From positions 1,426,756-1,490,755 of the forward strand of contig JAAOMT010000664.1 of NCBI GenBank assembly GCA_016748015.1: a stretch of DNA of 64,000 nt, read 5' to 3'. Every line of letters starts with the position of its first letter. Position 1 is the stretch's first letter. The notes below the pieces were generated by a model that saw only the letters and a list, made by a program, of their open reading frames with translations, did not search any database and was not told the origin of the DNA. A program made the position numbers and the translations under genes. Shown in pieces: positions 22,389-36,180 of the stretch. This DNA comes from Geosiphon pyriformis (lineage: Eukaryota > Glomeromycota > Glomeromycetes > Archaeosporales > Geosiphonaceae).

Positions 22389-25300
22389 CAATGATAAATT
22401 GAGAAAGCTCATAACGATAACTGAGAATTGGGAATTTCTAGTCCTCAATTATTTAGATAAACTATTTATATAAATTGAACGACGATTATAAAAGGCGTCT
22501 AGAAACATATGAAGAAAATCCCTGTGTTTCAGTCTAAAATCGGACAAATTTATTTCAATATCAAAATACTCAAAAGTTCTGTTCTTGAAAATTGGCCATA
22601 GCCTTTTGCCAAACTTTTTCAGATTTAATTGTTTTCATACTGGATCTCATAATTAGAAAAATTTACTTTAATGGTCATGACAAGAAAATTTTTCATTTTG
22701 AATGTCGATCGTCAAGCGTGACTAGGAGCAACTATAATGAATAACGATTTTTTAATCTGCAATAGCATGATGGAGATGCATAACATGAAAATAGTTTAAA
22801 CAAGAAAATATACCTTAACTCTCGCGATCATTGATTGATACGAATTCAAAGTAGTGTATTTATATATTTCTGCAAAGCGTTTGGTCGATGAATTAAGTGT
22901 GCGTGACGAAAAACTTTTAATGTTACCTGTTAAATATTTTTTATTTAAGATTCAATTTGTTTTGTTTTTATCCAACTCTATCTCAAATACTTAAAATTCA
23001 AAAGGTTAATTTTCGTGAATCAGAGAAGATATTTGTCAGTATGCTTTAGTGAATCAACTGTTCTCTCAATGAAGATATGGATATAATAAAGCTAATAATA
23101 TTTCTCGTATAAGAAAAAAATGTGCCAGTTTTTCTTAATATTTCAGAGCAGGATTCTGTCGGACCAAGTAAGTTGACTTTATATTTTATTATCAAAAAAT
23201 TTTTACCTAGTTCTCAACATATATTGATAGTGCAGCTTCAAAGAGATTATGTATTTCTTGACCCAACACTCAATTCATAATGGATTACATTTTTTTATGC
23301 TAAATTTTGACAAATAATTATATTAATAAACTGACTGCGATTTATTTGTTGAAAATACTTTTAGTAAGCATTCTTTGAATCAAACAAGACTTAATATTTC
23401 AGCATATTGTTGTTAAAAGTAATTTAAAACGTGTTTTATATCAGAAGAATTTAAAAATATTGAATATTTTTAATTATTTTATTAACAAAATATTAATACT
23501 TTAATTAGGCTGGTACTAAAACCTGTTAATTTATTAAGTACCTTAAATTGAAATGCCAAATTTTTTTAATGACAAAAAAAAATGTATTACAATTGGTCAA
23601 CTTTCTTAATTATTAAAATCTAGTAAAAACCTAATTTTTAAGCAATAAAAAGCTATTATTTATAATTATTTTTAATAGAATTTTACACTATTACAATTAA
23701 TATTGATTGAAAAAGATTTGTTGTAGACAATATAATTTATAGATATTGTAAAACAGAAATCATTAAAGATACTTTTGAACATATGCACTTTTTATTATTT
23801 TTATTACTCTGTTTTTAAACTTAAATTATCAATCATTTAAATATTTTTTAAGTCATTACTTTTTTTGCTGCTAAAATAAAACCTAATGTTTTTATAAAAA
23901 AAATCAAACATTTTGTATTATTTATTTGAAGTTATTTTTATTATTATAAATACTATGAAAAACTTAATGAATTTCTTGTTTATAAAGACTAAACTGTTTT
24001 AAATTTTGAAAAGTTTTTATAATTTTAAAAATCAAATATAAATAAAGACTAAATATTCAAGTAATATTATTAGAAATAATTTGAAACTGTTTTTTTTAAT
24101 ATAAAACTGGATTTTTAATTTATGCAATTGTTTTGTCATTAATACATTACATCTATTTAATTATTAAAAAATGCCAAACTTTTAAACTGGTTTGTTTAAA
24201 ATTTTAACTCGTTAGTTATTTAAAAAATTTACAAGATAAATTTAATATATTGCCTAATCTTAGAGTCATTATATAATATTGAAATAGTCTTTTAATAAAT
24301 TAGAATCAGTATCATGTTAAAAAAAAAGATAAAAGCAATAAATAATTTTTGTAATTATTACATGGTTGAAACTTCAGATCATATAAATATAATTAATTAT
24401 CATTAATATAATGGTCATTTGTAGTTAAAATTAATTTTTATACATAATATTTGATTTTAATTTTAAAATAACATATTAAATCAGTAATTCAAAAATTTTA
24501 AGGTTGAATATATTAAATGAAAATAAAAAGCATATTTTTAATTGATTTTTAATTATTGTTCAAAAAATAATAATTACATTATTTAAACATTTTTTGTAAT
24601 TGGTTTAATATAACATTTTATATTTTAGTTATTATATTTTATGAATATTTTGGGAGCAAATAAATACAAACAATGAACAAAACTAAATGACAATTTATTT
24701 TTAAATTCGTAAAGATTTTAGTAAAACTTATTTTAACATAATTTACATCCAAAAAAACTTCAACAACTACCAGAATAATGAATTTTTTAAGCAGAGAGGC
24801 CTTAGTTTTATGAATATTTTGTTGAAGTCACATTCTGGAGTGAATTCAAGTTGAAAATTTCAGAGCTACATTTGAGAGATTTAATGGATTCTCATTCATA
24901 GCATTGTTTGGCTCTGGTTAAAGTGAAATTTTTAATAATCAAATCTTTTCTTAAAGATTTTCTAAAGCTGTCATTATCAACATGATTTCAGTACTTATCA
25001 AATGTCTCTTTATCATTCAAAATTGTATAAAAAAGAACTTAACTCTTTCAAAGAAAATATTTTTAGATAGCTAGAGAAATATTATACTCAAATCAAAATA
25101 AACTTGACTGAAATAAATATTTTTTGTTTAAACTATATTTACTAAAATTGAGGTCAGTTGAAGATTTAACATAATAATGACAACGCAAATAATCCAATTA
25201 TCTTTTATTTAATTTTTCAGACGATAAATATTTTCTACTCTTTCCGATAAAAATATTATTCAATCACGTTAATCGAGTTGATTTAATTTGCAATATTAAT

Positions 25301-27222
25301 TAATTGTTTTTTACAATTTTTTCATTCTATATTTTCATATCATTTGGTATTGCAAAATAAAATCTTGGTTCATATGTAAATAACAACATATGAAAAAAGG
25401 CAAAATATCAGTATTCTATTTCTCTGACATATCTCAACAATGTTGAATCTCTTTGAGATAAATATTACAATATTATTTTTTGGCATTGAAAATCTAGCCT
25501 TGATAATAAGAGCGTTGTTCATATAAACTCAAATCAGTCTAAATTATGAATTATTCTTTACTTTTAAAACATCCAACACTTTATAAAATTTCAAAGACCA
25601 AATCGTTTTAAAAATCATCTAAAAAAATATAAATTATCACATGACAAAAAAAATGGTCAATTTTAAATTAATATTTTGCTTTTATTCAAGTATTCACAAC
25701 ATAATAATATATGTTTTATCGTTAAAAATTTGATTATAAACATATTACTTTAAAAGGTTTATATTTTTGTTGTAAAGTCATTCCAAAAATCAATAGATAT
25801 ATATATATATATATTGAAAAAAAAGCTTTTTTGAATTAATAATTAAAATTTTTGCTTTTTTTTACATTAAAAAAATTAATTATTAAATAAATGATAAGTT
25901 TTGAAAATTTTTAAAGTTTATTTTCAAGTTCATAATAAGATTCTTTTCTTTTTATTTAAAAAAGATTGATTAGTGTAATTAATTTAAAAGATAATCACAT
26001 AATATCAAAAAATTAAATTTAATTAACTTTATTTTAGTCGTAACAAACCAAATATCTTATTCAATCATAACAGATGTGCTTTATTTTCAACATTCTTTTT
26101 TTTTTAGAAAGAAAAAAAAACAGTATTCTGTTCAAATTTTTGAAATGTTTAAATTGTGTTTTGTAATTCATAATATTCAACACCAAACAAAAAATTCTTT
26201 TTTTCTTTTAAAAGGTCTTCTTCACGAATTCATTTAGTATTAAAATTGTAAAAATGGGAATATGTTGACAAAATAAATGACAATTTTTAATAAAAAAAGT
26301 TCGAAAATGGTTAGAAACTTCTTTCGTTATGACATATAGTGTTAGTTATTTTTCAAATATAGTAATTAGATGAATCGTGTGGAGTATCATGGATCACCGG
26401 AATATCAATTATTTAATTGTCTGCATCGGGAGTATCGGAATATGAATCTAACCACATGGTTTTAGGATTGTCGGCATAGCCTAAATTCTTAAATTAATCA
26501 ATAATCATCATCATTCGTTGCATACACACACCATGACAATACACGATAACGATAACGATGAGAAGAAATTTTGTCCCTCCTCAACTCGTTTGTACACTTG
26601 AAAAAATCCGGAGTTGAAAGGCAAACAAATGCATCATTGGCTAAATATTTCGAAATCAAATTCTAAATCGACATTCGAAATTTGCTTTTAGAATCACCAA
26701 TCTAATAAATATTTGTAAGATTAAAAGTATTAAAATCTGTGATGATTGAAAAGTTAATATGCATCAACATTTAGTCGTGAAAATTGTTCCGAAATTTTCT
26801 TTTGGTTATCAGTTATCTTTATAGAACTATTATAAAGGTGAATTATGATAACGTGTTTATTTTTTCGTCTATGAATCTCCGAAAGTTTAGTGAAAAGGGA
26901 AACGACAAGGGGAGCAGGCTTGTTTCAACAATAATAGATTATTTATTGATTCCGTTATTTGTAGTAATCAGAAATATGAAGTCAGGATAGCAGTGATGGA
27001 TGATGAAAAAGATCAACCGGGAAATATTTGTGATTCATGTGGGATGAGATTTGTTATTTTATAAAGTGTCTGTTGGAAAGAATGCAGAATTATTTAAACT
27101 GAACCAAATTTGAAAAGTTGAATACTTATAGTTGAATACTGACAACCGTTTTTACTGGTCAAAATTTAGCTTGACTTGGGTACCACACATCATTAAAGAC
27201 TTTGAAATTTTTCTTGCCAGGA
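22389..27222. other. AT-rich spacer upstream of the Sel1 gene
   Basis: No supported gene. An (AT)n run lies at about 25794-25814. The last ~800 bp (26380-27200) are less AT-rich and probably hold the promoter and 5' leader of the Sel1-repeat gene. A short frame at 26784-26990 is open but unrecognised. Confidence 0.4.
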
Positions 27223-28413
27223 ATGTTACTAACCAAAAAAAGTTTCTCGTCACTAAGACGATTTTCAAGTCGTGAAAAACTAAATGCAAGTTGTGAGAAA
27301 CTAAAAAGTCTCGTGACCCATAAGCGTTCTATCACGCACCAACTACTGAACTTATTTAATACTTCACGAGCACAACACTCAGACGACGACCAAATCTGTG
27401 ATGAAATCAAACGTTGGGCTTTTCTAAACGGCCATCTACTTTCTCATTTGTTCTCGCAGCTCGATAAACAACGTCATCGTTCAAAATACTTGCCACTTCT
27501 TGCATTCTTTTATCAATGTGGTCTGGGAACAAACATTGAGCCCGTGCTAGCATTCTATTGGTACACTGTAGCATCGGAGGCTAGTGGTGAAGCATTTTCA
27601 CAACATAAAGTTGGAGCATGTCATCGCAATGCTTTCGGCACTAAACATGATGATAAGGCGGCGTTGACTTGGTACTTGAAAGCGGCCGAGAATGGATCAG
27701 CACCAGCACAAAGTGATCTAGCATTTTGTTATCGTAATGGAATCGCAACGAAGCCTACTCCTGAATTAGCATTTTATTGGTATAGAAGATCAGCAGAAGC
27801 TGGATTTCATCATGGACAATTACAAGCTGGTGATTGTTATCGTGATGGCCTTGGTACGGTGATCAATGAAGTCAAAGCATTTTATTGGTACGAGCAATCG
27901 GCATCAAAAGGAAACTCGGACGCTCAAGTTCGACTTGCAAATTGTTATTTTGATGGTTGTGGCACGTTAAAAAATGACCTTCGAGCCTTCGAATGGTCTG
28001 AAAAGGCTTCTCGTGCGGGAAATTCAATTGGTCATCTTTATCTTGGGGACTGTTATCGTGAAGGGATTGGAACCGAAAAAGATTTTGAATTAGCCTTTAA
28101 ATTTTATGAAAAATCCGCGGCTGATGGAAATCTGACGGCTAAAAATCGACTTGGACGATGTTTTCATGAGGGTACTGGTACTCCGAGGGATCCAAAGAAA
28201 GCGTTTTATTGGTTCAGAAATGCGTTGGGAAGCGCAGGTTGGAATAAGAATGCTCAGTGTAATGTTGCAGTTTGTTATCATCGTGGTATTGGAAGTGATC
28301 GAGATGTGCATGAAGCTATAAAATGGTATCGAAAAGCTGTCTTAAATGGAAATCAGAGTTCGTCGTTGCATTTACAAGTTTTATTTAAACAATTAAGACT
28401 AGATTGGCGATGA
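27223..28413 (+). CDS. Sel1-like repeat protein (396 aa, single exon)
   Basis: Scaffold-type protein of the SLR/TPR superfamily. Such proteins bind partners in signalling, cell-cycle or ER-quality-control complexes, and the partner here is unknown. I chose ATG 27223 because the frame upstream has no ATG before a stop. A TTTTCTTGCCAG just before it could also be a splice acceptor, so an extra 5' exon is possible. Residues 1-80 are basic, Ser-rich and without repeats. From about residue 85 eight consecutive repeats of 36-38 residues follow, each with a core like AFYWYRRSAEAG and a (C/F)Y.(D/E/N)G.GT turn, up to about residue 385. There is no signal peptide or kinase domain. In related fungi many Sel1 proteins are fused to kinases; this one is Sel1 only. 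It is clearly less AT-rich than its flanks and has no lesions. A GAT-repeat follows the stop. Confidence 0.93.
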   Translation: MLLTKKSFSSLRRFSSREKLNASCEKLKSLVTHKRSITHQLLNLFNTSRAQHSDDDQICDEIKRWAFLNGHLLSHLFSQLDKQRHRSKYLPLLAFFYQCGLGTNIEPVLAFYWYTVASEASGEAFSQHKVGACHRNAFGTKHDDKAALTWYLKAAENGSAPAQSDLAFCYRNGIATKPTPELAFYWYRRSAEAGFHHGQLQAGDCYRDGLGTVINEVKAFYWYEQSASKGNSDAQVRLANCYFDGCGTLKNDLRAFEWSEKASRAGNSIGHLYLGDCYREGIGTEKDFELAFKFYEKSAADGNLTAKNRLGRCFHEGTGTPRDPKKAFYWFRNALGSAGWNKNAQCNVAVCYHRGIGSDRDVHEAIKWYRKAVLNGNQSSSLHLQVLFKQLRLDWR

Positions 28414-29241
28414 TGATCATGATGATGTTGATGATGATATAGTTAACATCTTTGACATTACAAGAATAAATGATCAGAAAGCTAGTGATTATTTTTGTTC
28501 ATGTTTTATTTAATTCACTAGACATTTCAAAATTTTGTAAATAGATTTTTTAATTCAGAATCAGGGTTTATCCAAAGTTTAAAATTCAATTGAATTTCTT
28601 TTTCTCAAAAACTAAACAAACTTCTTGGTTACTTGATATTTCTAATTGTAAATAACTCATTCAGAAAGTAATTTTTGGTAAACAAAGTAACATCTTTGGG
28701 AAACAATAAAAAAGGGCTAAATTTGAAAAGGTTGGGATCTTGACATTTTTGATAATAAAATACATGTAATTTTTTTAGATATTATTGGACCTAAATAAAT
28801 TTAAAATTAACCTCATTTCAAATTTTTTACCTCAATATTTTATTTTTGTCAAGGATTTTTTCGCTTTAAACGATATTTTGTTGTAAATGCTTCTTAAGTT
28901 TTCATCTAAATTGGAATATTTTGATAAGACTGGGTATCTTAAACTAATTATTTGCTTTTTTTTTTGAAATTAAGGCAATTTTTAAATTGGGCTAAAAATG
29001 AGATTCAAGTTTTATTTAGTGTATCAAAAATCCAGCTAAAATATTTTTATAAAAAATTGGGTTATCAAAAGTTATTTATACATGTTGCTTTATAATAACG
29101 ATTTTTTAAAATTTTCCTTTCAATTAATACATCTTTACACTTCTCGGCTTTTAAAGATAACAGAATTGATAAGGAATTTTATACTGATAATTATTTTTTT
29201 CTACTTTTATTTATTTATAATTTTTAACTCTAAACAAAGGG

Positions 29242-29274
<33 letters not shown>

Positions 29275-32200
29275 TTAATACAGAGGACCACCCCATTTTA
29301 GAAAGGGTCTTTGAAAAGTTTCGCCATTTTTTTATACATTACAGAATAAGGACCAAACCTTTGTTGAAAAAAGTAAATTAAAACTTTTGAATAGATTAGG
29401 ATAATGATACGAAACCTTGATTCTAAAATTTAAGGTTTCAATAACGTGGAAAACTAACAAACAAAATGAAAAACATTTTATACAAGAAACACCAAAGATA
29501 AATTAAAACAATTTGAAGCATTTTATACAAGAAACATCAAAGATAAATTAATCAAAATTAAAAGAATATAAGAATTTAATGACTAGATTAATAATTAATG
29601 TTTTATCCGTTTGAAATCCCAAAATATTTAAATTAGGGTCCCAAATATTAGCGGACTAAAGTTTTTGTGATATTGGAGAAAGTTTTCAGAAATAAGAATC
29701 AATCATAAAAAGTTTCTGAAAACCTCAAAAATCGAATTGAATTTTATTCTTTTCAAAGTTTGCCAGTTTTAAGATATTAATTAGATTTAAAAAAAATTAA
29801 AAAATTCTTTTTGAATATTTATGTAATTCATTTCAAAGATATTTAAAATTACAAATCACAACAAACAAACAATCACAAGTTATAGATAAATATCTTTATA
29901 ATTTCTTGTAATGACCAATGATTAAGATTATTTTCAATTTAAAATTCTATGAATTGGATATTAATCGAAATTTTTAAGGTTTTAAATAATTCTCAAGTAG
30001 TGAAATATATTTAAAAATAAATTTTGCGTTCAATTTTTATTATTTTGAACATTTATATATAATTAAAAAAAGGTTATTTGACAATTAATGTTAATTATTA
30101 TTATTATTATTATTATTACTATTATTATTATAAATTATAAATTATAAATTTTTTAACAAAAAACTTTAAGCTTATAAATAAGTTTTTGATAAATAAAGAT
30201 GACTTCTTGATAAATTTTTGATTTTTGCAATATTTGTAGTATAAAAGCCATTTTTTTCACAATTAATTTATCCAATAATTATTTAATATTGTGTTTCTAA
30301 TTAAAATTGTATATAATTAATACTTTACTTATTTAGACTCTTTTTTGAAATAAAAATTTTAAAAATGTGAAAATTATCATTTATTAATAAAGTTGACATA
30401 ATTAAAATATAAAATAAAATGTGCATATTAAATATTTTTAAGGATATATTATATAATAATCATATTTATTAATTTTTTTCATTAATTATAAATTAAATAT
30501 TATAATCACTCAAATATGTTCTAAAAAACATATTTATATCATTTATTATTAACAAATATTATCATTTGTGCTGCTTCAAGAATTTAACTTATAATAATTT
30601 CAGAAATATATATAAAACAAACATCAAAACATAAATAAAAAAATATTATTTTAATAATGGTTTTAATAATTTAATATAAGAATCTTAAATTATCATGCAA
30701 TTCTTAATAAATAATATAATAAGTCGCATTTAACAATACAATAATTTAAATTAGAATCTAATATTTATATTCAAGTTTTATTATCAAAATTATTCTTTAA
30801 AATAACTACTTAAATAATATAAACCTGAAAAAAAAAAACTTAGTCAATCAGTTATTTTCAAAGTCATCGAAATAATTTTTTGTTGTTTTTAATTAAAATA
30901 ATAGTGAAAAATTCTACTATTATTATAAGCAAATAAAAAATAGTTTACACAATTTCTGCAACAAGATTATATTTAATTTAAATATAAATAAAGTTTAATA
31001 AAATTAATTTTTTCTTTCTGTTCTATTTTGCATATCAATTTTTAAAGCTTTTGATCCAAATAAATCTTAATTTTTTATGTAATATATAGTTATATGTAAC
31101 AAAATTATTGAATATATCTTAAATGCATCTCATAAAATTAGTTTTGATAAAGTGTATTTAGGAAAATTGGAATGTATTTAATTAATATTTTAAATTAATT
31201 TGAAACAAACAATAAAAGTTACGAAATCTCAAGTTCTGAATAAATACAGTTTTAAATTAAAAAAATTATTTGTTATTCACCAAATTTAAAGTTTTTAAAT
31301 ATTTATTCTTAAATAATTTTTTTATTAAAGTGATAGTATTATTTATGTTTATGCTTTTTAAAATTAATAAAAGTATTAAAATATTTATTTTTATAGCTCT
31401 AATAAATTAAAAAAATTATTTTGTTTGCCTAATTTGAAATCTATTTTTGTTATAAAAACTGGTTCAATTAATAAAATTTAAACTGTATGTATATGATAAT
31501 TAGTACAACAATCAAAATAGTTAAAATATATATTATTATTAATAAAACTCAAAAAATTAAAAAATTAGGAAAATTATTTTTAATATATTTAAAACATTTT
31601 CAACTTCTTTAAATTCTTCAAAATCTTTAGAATTTTTTACATTTTCAACAACTTTAATTAAATAGTATGGTTCATTAATTTAAAGATAACTAATTTATAT
31701 ATAGTATTATTATCAAATAAAGAATATTTACTAATGTAAAAAAAGACAAACTTCTGTTTTTGTTCAAATTGCACAAATTAAACTAAATTTGACAAAATTC
31801 CAAGCTTGTATAGTGAAAGTAATATTATCTATAATATCAAAAAAAATTTTAAGAGTTTTATCTACAATAGCTTTATAATAAGCATTAATCCTGTTTATAA
31901 CAAGCAATTTTTTATATTAACACTTTTAAATAATTAATTTTTATATTTTTTTCAAAAATTAAAACTTATTTTGAAATATTATTTACATAATAATATATAA
32001 TTATTTTTCATCTATTTAAAATTTGTATTTATAAACAAAAATAATGTAGTATTTGAAGTTTTTACAATAAAACAACAGAAAAAAACTATAATTTTTTGTG
32101 AATTATATTAAAAAAGTTTTAAAGAGCTGTTTTTTCACAATTTATAAACATTATTTAAATTCTATTTTGATAAAAGTTCTTAAAAATTTTTGTAAAATTA

Positions 32201-33639
32201 TAATAATTTTTTTAAAATTACAATAAAATGATTGATATAAAGAAAAAATATTTATTAAAATTAATTCATAATTTACCAATTATAATAAAATTGATTATTA
32301 ATTCAATGTTTTATTATTTTTATATTAAATAAATAATTTTTTTATAATTAAACATTTATTATTGTAAATTAAAGCAATACACGAGCAAATATTAAAGTAA
32401 TTATGAGCAATACAATCTAACTAAAGAAATCTTAAGAAAAGAAGCAAATTTAATATATAAGCAATTCAAATTAATGTAATTAGTTCTAAACTTATAGCTG
32501 TTAAAATTTATTAAAGGTTAAAAATTAATATAGCTGCAATAATTTTATGTCTTAATTAGTGTTTTTAAAATTCAATAAAGAGTATTAATTATTTAAAATA
32601 GTTTTTTACTTTTTAAATTAATTTTAACAACTAAAATTTCCAAAATAAAGTAAAAATTTTAGGTGTATGTTTATGTTTATGTTTATTAAATATTAATTAA
32701 ACAAATTTTTAGCTTTTATTTTAATTACAATTTATTATTAAGTAAAAACATAAAAAATAAATTTTTTAAATAATTTAATTATTAAAACATATTTTTATTT
32801 AGAAATGTTTAAATACAACATTATAATATAATGTACTTAATTTTTAATTCATTAAACAATATTAAAAATAATAATATATACAAAATTATTTTATATATTG
32901 TTAATGTTTGATGTTTATTTGTCACATAATTGAAATTCCAAAATTATATATAAAATCTTTATGTTTACTTACAAGTTTGATATATTTTAAAGTCAAAAAA
33001 GCTGTTTCAAATTTTTTTATTAATTACTTAAATTTTAATTTATACTTATTATTTTGTATTGATAATATAATTTTTTAAATTCTGATATATTTGATACCAC
33101 AAATCAATTTCCTGAATTGCAATAAAAATGCTAAAGATAATCGAAAAGACAACTTGCATGATAAAAAAATGAGATTCTACAAATCATATAATCTTATTGA
33201 AACATAAACAAAATTTTGGTCTTATATGCTAAAGAAAATCACATGCTGAAAGCCCAAATTTTAATTTAATAAAACTTCAAACTTTTTTGCTATATCAAAA
33301 GTTATTAAATAACTAACTTTGTTTAGATTTTGATTAATAGAATAAAGCCATGATTTTACTGGCTATAAAAATCTCCAAAGATCTTGAATTCAAATTAGCT
33401 TTAATGAATAGAAAATGGACTCGTGATGTATAAATGGAGTTCAAAATTTATCTTCTAAAATAAATTCAAATTATAATAAATAGCGATAAAATATTGTCAT
33501 TCGACAAATAATCCCATAATCAAATTTAATTTTTAGGTATTAAAATTTATAGTAAAACCTAAAGAGTTTTCAGGAAGTCTATAAACATCGCTAGCCAATC
33601 AATTATCAATATTTTTGAAACTTTCTACAACTCACCTAT
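28414..33639. other. AT desert with microsatellites
   Basis: No supported gene. (TTA/ATT)n tracts lie at about 29241-29275 and 30090-30132. The open frame at 29082-29381 is a low-complexity run of Tyr codons from the first tract. The rest is extremely AT-rich. Confidence 0.45.
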
Positions 33640-33990
33640 GGCACCCTGACAAATCTTTCAGGAACTGTTTGAATAAAAATATTTTTGGTGTCAGAAATTT
33701 TTTTTATGAAGGGCCTAATACAATTATTATTGGCAAATTTTAACAGCAAGTTTGACCTATTTTGCTGCAGTACTTTCTAGTGGTTTGGATTAAAGGAGAA
33801 ATAATACCATTGTCTTTATCAAAACTTATATTTTGAGGTATTTCTTGTATAATTTTAAAAATGTTTGATCAAAACGAATTCATGATTTTTTATTGTTCTG
33901 GCTAGTTATATTTATATTGGGAAAAATTCTCTTGACGTACACGGAATACTTTGAATCTTAAAATTGCTAAGAACTTATTCTAGGAAACCT
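33640..33990 (+). pseudogene. Relic of a third BTB-TLDc gene (BTB part only)
   Basis: The nucleotide sequence follows exon 1 and the start of exon 2 of the BTB-TLDc genes. TATTTTGCTGCAGTACTTTC at 33757 matches the SPYFAVALSS codons, and GATTAAAGGAGAAATAATAC matches WIKREN. ATATTTATATTGGGAAAAAT is preceded by an intron-like gap, as in YIYNGEI. AATTGCTAAGAACTTATTCT then matches ELLASADELIL. The reading frame is broken many times by stops and indels, and homology ends near GGAAACC at 33990. No BACK or TLDc sequence follows. Confidence 0.75.
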
Positions 33991-34712
33991 TTTTTCAATT
34001 TTTTCACATACTTTAGTAATAACCACAATAAAATAGGTTTTATTCTTTAATAAAACTTTTTTTTTGAATAATCTTTTTCTTTAGATTTGTAAATAAATTA
34101 TGAATTAAATAGCATTAAAAGTGTAACTTTAAATGCATATTTACTCTTGGGTTACAAGGTATTTAAGTATAAATTTTAGATTCAATGTAACATTTTGGTG
34201 ATTTTTGAATAAGTTTCAATGAATTTCTTAATCAAAATGAATGGAATGGAAATTTCTAAATTTGATTCTTTCCACATATTTTTAAATTAATGGATTTGGA
34301 AATAGAAAAATATTTTATAAACTAAAAAATTCTATTATAATATTTATTATAATCTAGTGTTAAGCAGATGAAGTTTGGTCCTTACTGAAAAAGTTTATTG
34401 AAAATATATCCAATCACAAGTCTCATCAATCTAAAGTTTAAATATATCTAAAATGATTTTAGTAATCAAAAAAGGAAAAACTGTATAATCAAAGATATTG
34501 AGTTTAATATTAATGAACAATTTTGTAAGAATTCATATGAAAAATATTTTTCTCCTTCTAATTAAATTGCTATATAGAAACCTTTTACAATTAATATTCG
34601 GAGTTATCAAATTCGGAAAAACTTTCCATTCCCCCGAAATCATAAATTAGTTGATGATGATGATGATGATGATGAGGAAAAGAATAGAATATTTGAATCG
34701 ATTCCGCTAAAA
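33991..34712. other. Spacer and probable promoter of the first lipase-like gene
   Basis: AT-rich, no gene. A (GAT)n run at 34651-34676 sits about 40 bp before the start codon of the lipase-like gene and is probably in its 5' leader. Confidence 0.4.
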
Positions 34713-36180
34713 ATGACTCTCTTTTCTTATCGTCTTGTCTGGCTTAAATTAATCATTTTTAATATTGTTCTGTTGGGTAATGCGCAAATTTTTTTCAATG
34801 CTGCAACTGAATTAAAGTTGTCATCCACGGCCTTGAAACCTATTTACTCGAAATCCTCATTAACGTATCAATCTCCATTAAGCCCTCTCAAAAATTTAAA
34901 ATATAAGCGTTCATCGAAACTACCGTATCCCCCGAAAAAAAAACTTTCACCTTTACAAGACTTCTTTGAAATATCTAGATACGCCGCTCATTGGGCCCAT
35001 TTCTCTTATTGTCGAAGTAAGTATGTGTTGGATCCTTTCTCACCCGATGGAAATATCAAAGGTTCGAGATTAAATCATTTTTATAGTGAATCTAGATTTT
35101 CTAAAACTTTGAGTATTTTTATTTACAATGCTCTTTATAGCTGCTATTAACCATAGCCAATCTCCTAATATCTTAACCATTTATTTTTCGGGTAAGATTC
35201 AAATTTTTCAATGGTAATTTCATAAATGAAATTAAGTTTTTTGACTCGAAAAAAGTAGGCATTTGATATTTTTTTAAATCTTTCTTTTCTGTTAATTCTG
35301 AAATGAACAGGGCCACAATTATCAAAGGGAGAATGGGCTTCGAGGAAATCAAACCTAGTAACTTTTAACGTCAAAGGGAGGCTTTCTGATCCAACAATCC
35401 GCATTGATAACCAATGGTATATCAATTTTATTTCCTTCGCAAAGGTTATTTTTGGAACGATTCAAGATGTCTACCAGTCTTTCCCTAACAAGGGTACAAA
35501 GCTTTTGTTCACTGGTCATGGGATAGGTGGTGGTAAGTAAATAAAGCTATTTTCAAAACAGTGCTACAATTGTATCGTTTTTTAGTAAACAAAGTGGATT
35601 TTTTCAGCGATCGCAGCAATAACAGCCTTAACATGGAAAATAAGAACAGCAGACACCCCTGGTCTTAGAGATATCCCGATTATTACTGTTACATTTGGTG
35701 CTCCCAGAATTGGAAATGAAAAATTGGCTCGTTTGATGAATAAGATGTTGAGAGTACGTCGATTTACCAATACTAATGATTATGTTCCTCATTTTCCCCA
35801 AATCAAAAATGGCGTGGATATATTACGGCACCATGAGACCGAGTATTGGATTTTTCCTAAATCATGTGACTGTCCCCAAGATTCCGAGATTTATATGTGT
35901 CAAGGGTATTTTTACCCTACTAGATCTTGGCAAATTGTTGGAAGTTTTGATGAATTTTTATCATTGGAAGGGATTTCTTCTGGAGAAAACCCGGTTTGTC
36001 TCAAGAAAATTTTCAGAAATAGTGATCACTAATACGAATTCAAATTTATTAAAATATCATTGGAATTTTTTTTTTGATTACGAATAGGAATGCAAAAGCG
36101 GACAAATAATATCAGAGATTCCTGATGACTTTGTGTATCATGGATATTATTTTGGATATGAGATGGGTGTTTGTAATTGA
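34713..36180 (+). CDS. Secreted lipase-class-3-like protein with Gly in place of the nucleophile Ser (LipL-1)
   Basis: Alpha/beta-hydrolase of the fungal lipase-3 type. Exons: 34713-35061, 35311-35532, 35608-35993 and 36088-36180, all in phase, about 349 aa. The first donor is uncertain: a stronger GTAAGT at 35017 gives a shorter product. The N-terminus is a signal peptide (WLKLIIFNIVLLGNA), so the protein probably enters the secretory pathway. Exon 2 ends in the nucleophile elbow LLFTGHGIGG, where lipases have GHSxGG. Exon 3 continues AIAAITAL and TVTFGAPRIGNEKLA, then TNTNDYVPHFP (catalytic-Asp region) and HHETEYWIF (catalytic-His region). CDCPQDSEIYMC and a final ECKSG...MGVCN add cysteines likely to form disulfides. 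Asp and His are kept and only the serine is lost. Lipase activity is therefore not expected by the normal mechanism; it may be a binding protein. No stops or frameshifts are seen. Confidence 0.85.

Noticed and set aside
26784-26990. Small open frame upstream of the Sel1 gene, possible 5' exon
   Set aside because: It does not splice convincingly into the Sel1 frame and shows no recognisable sequence.
29082-29381. 99-codon plus-strand open frame with a poly-Tyr tract
   Set aside because: It is created by an (ATT/TTA)n microsatellite in AT-rich DNA; no domain and low complexity.
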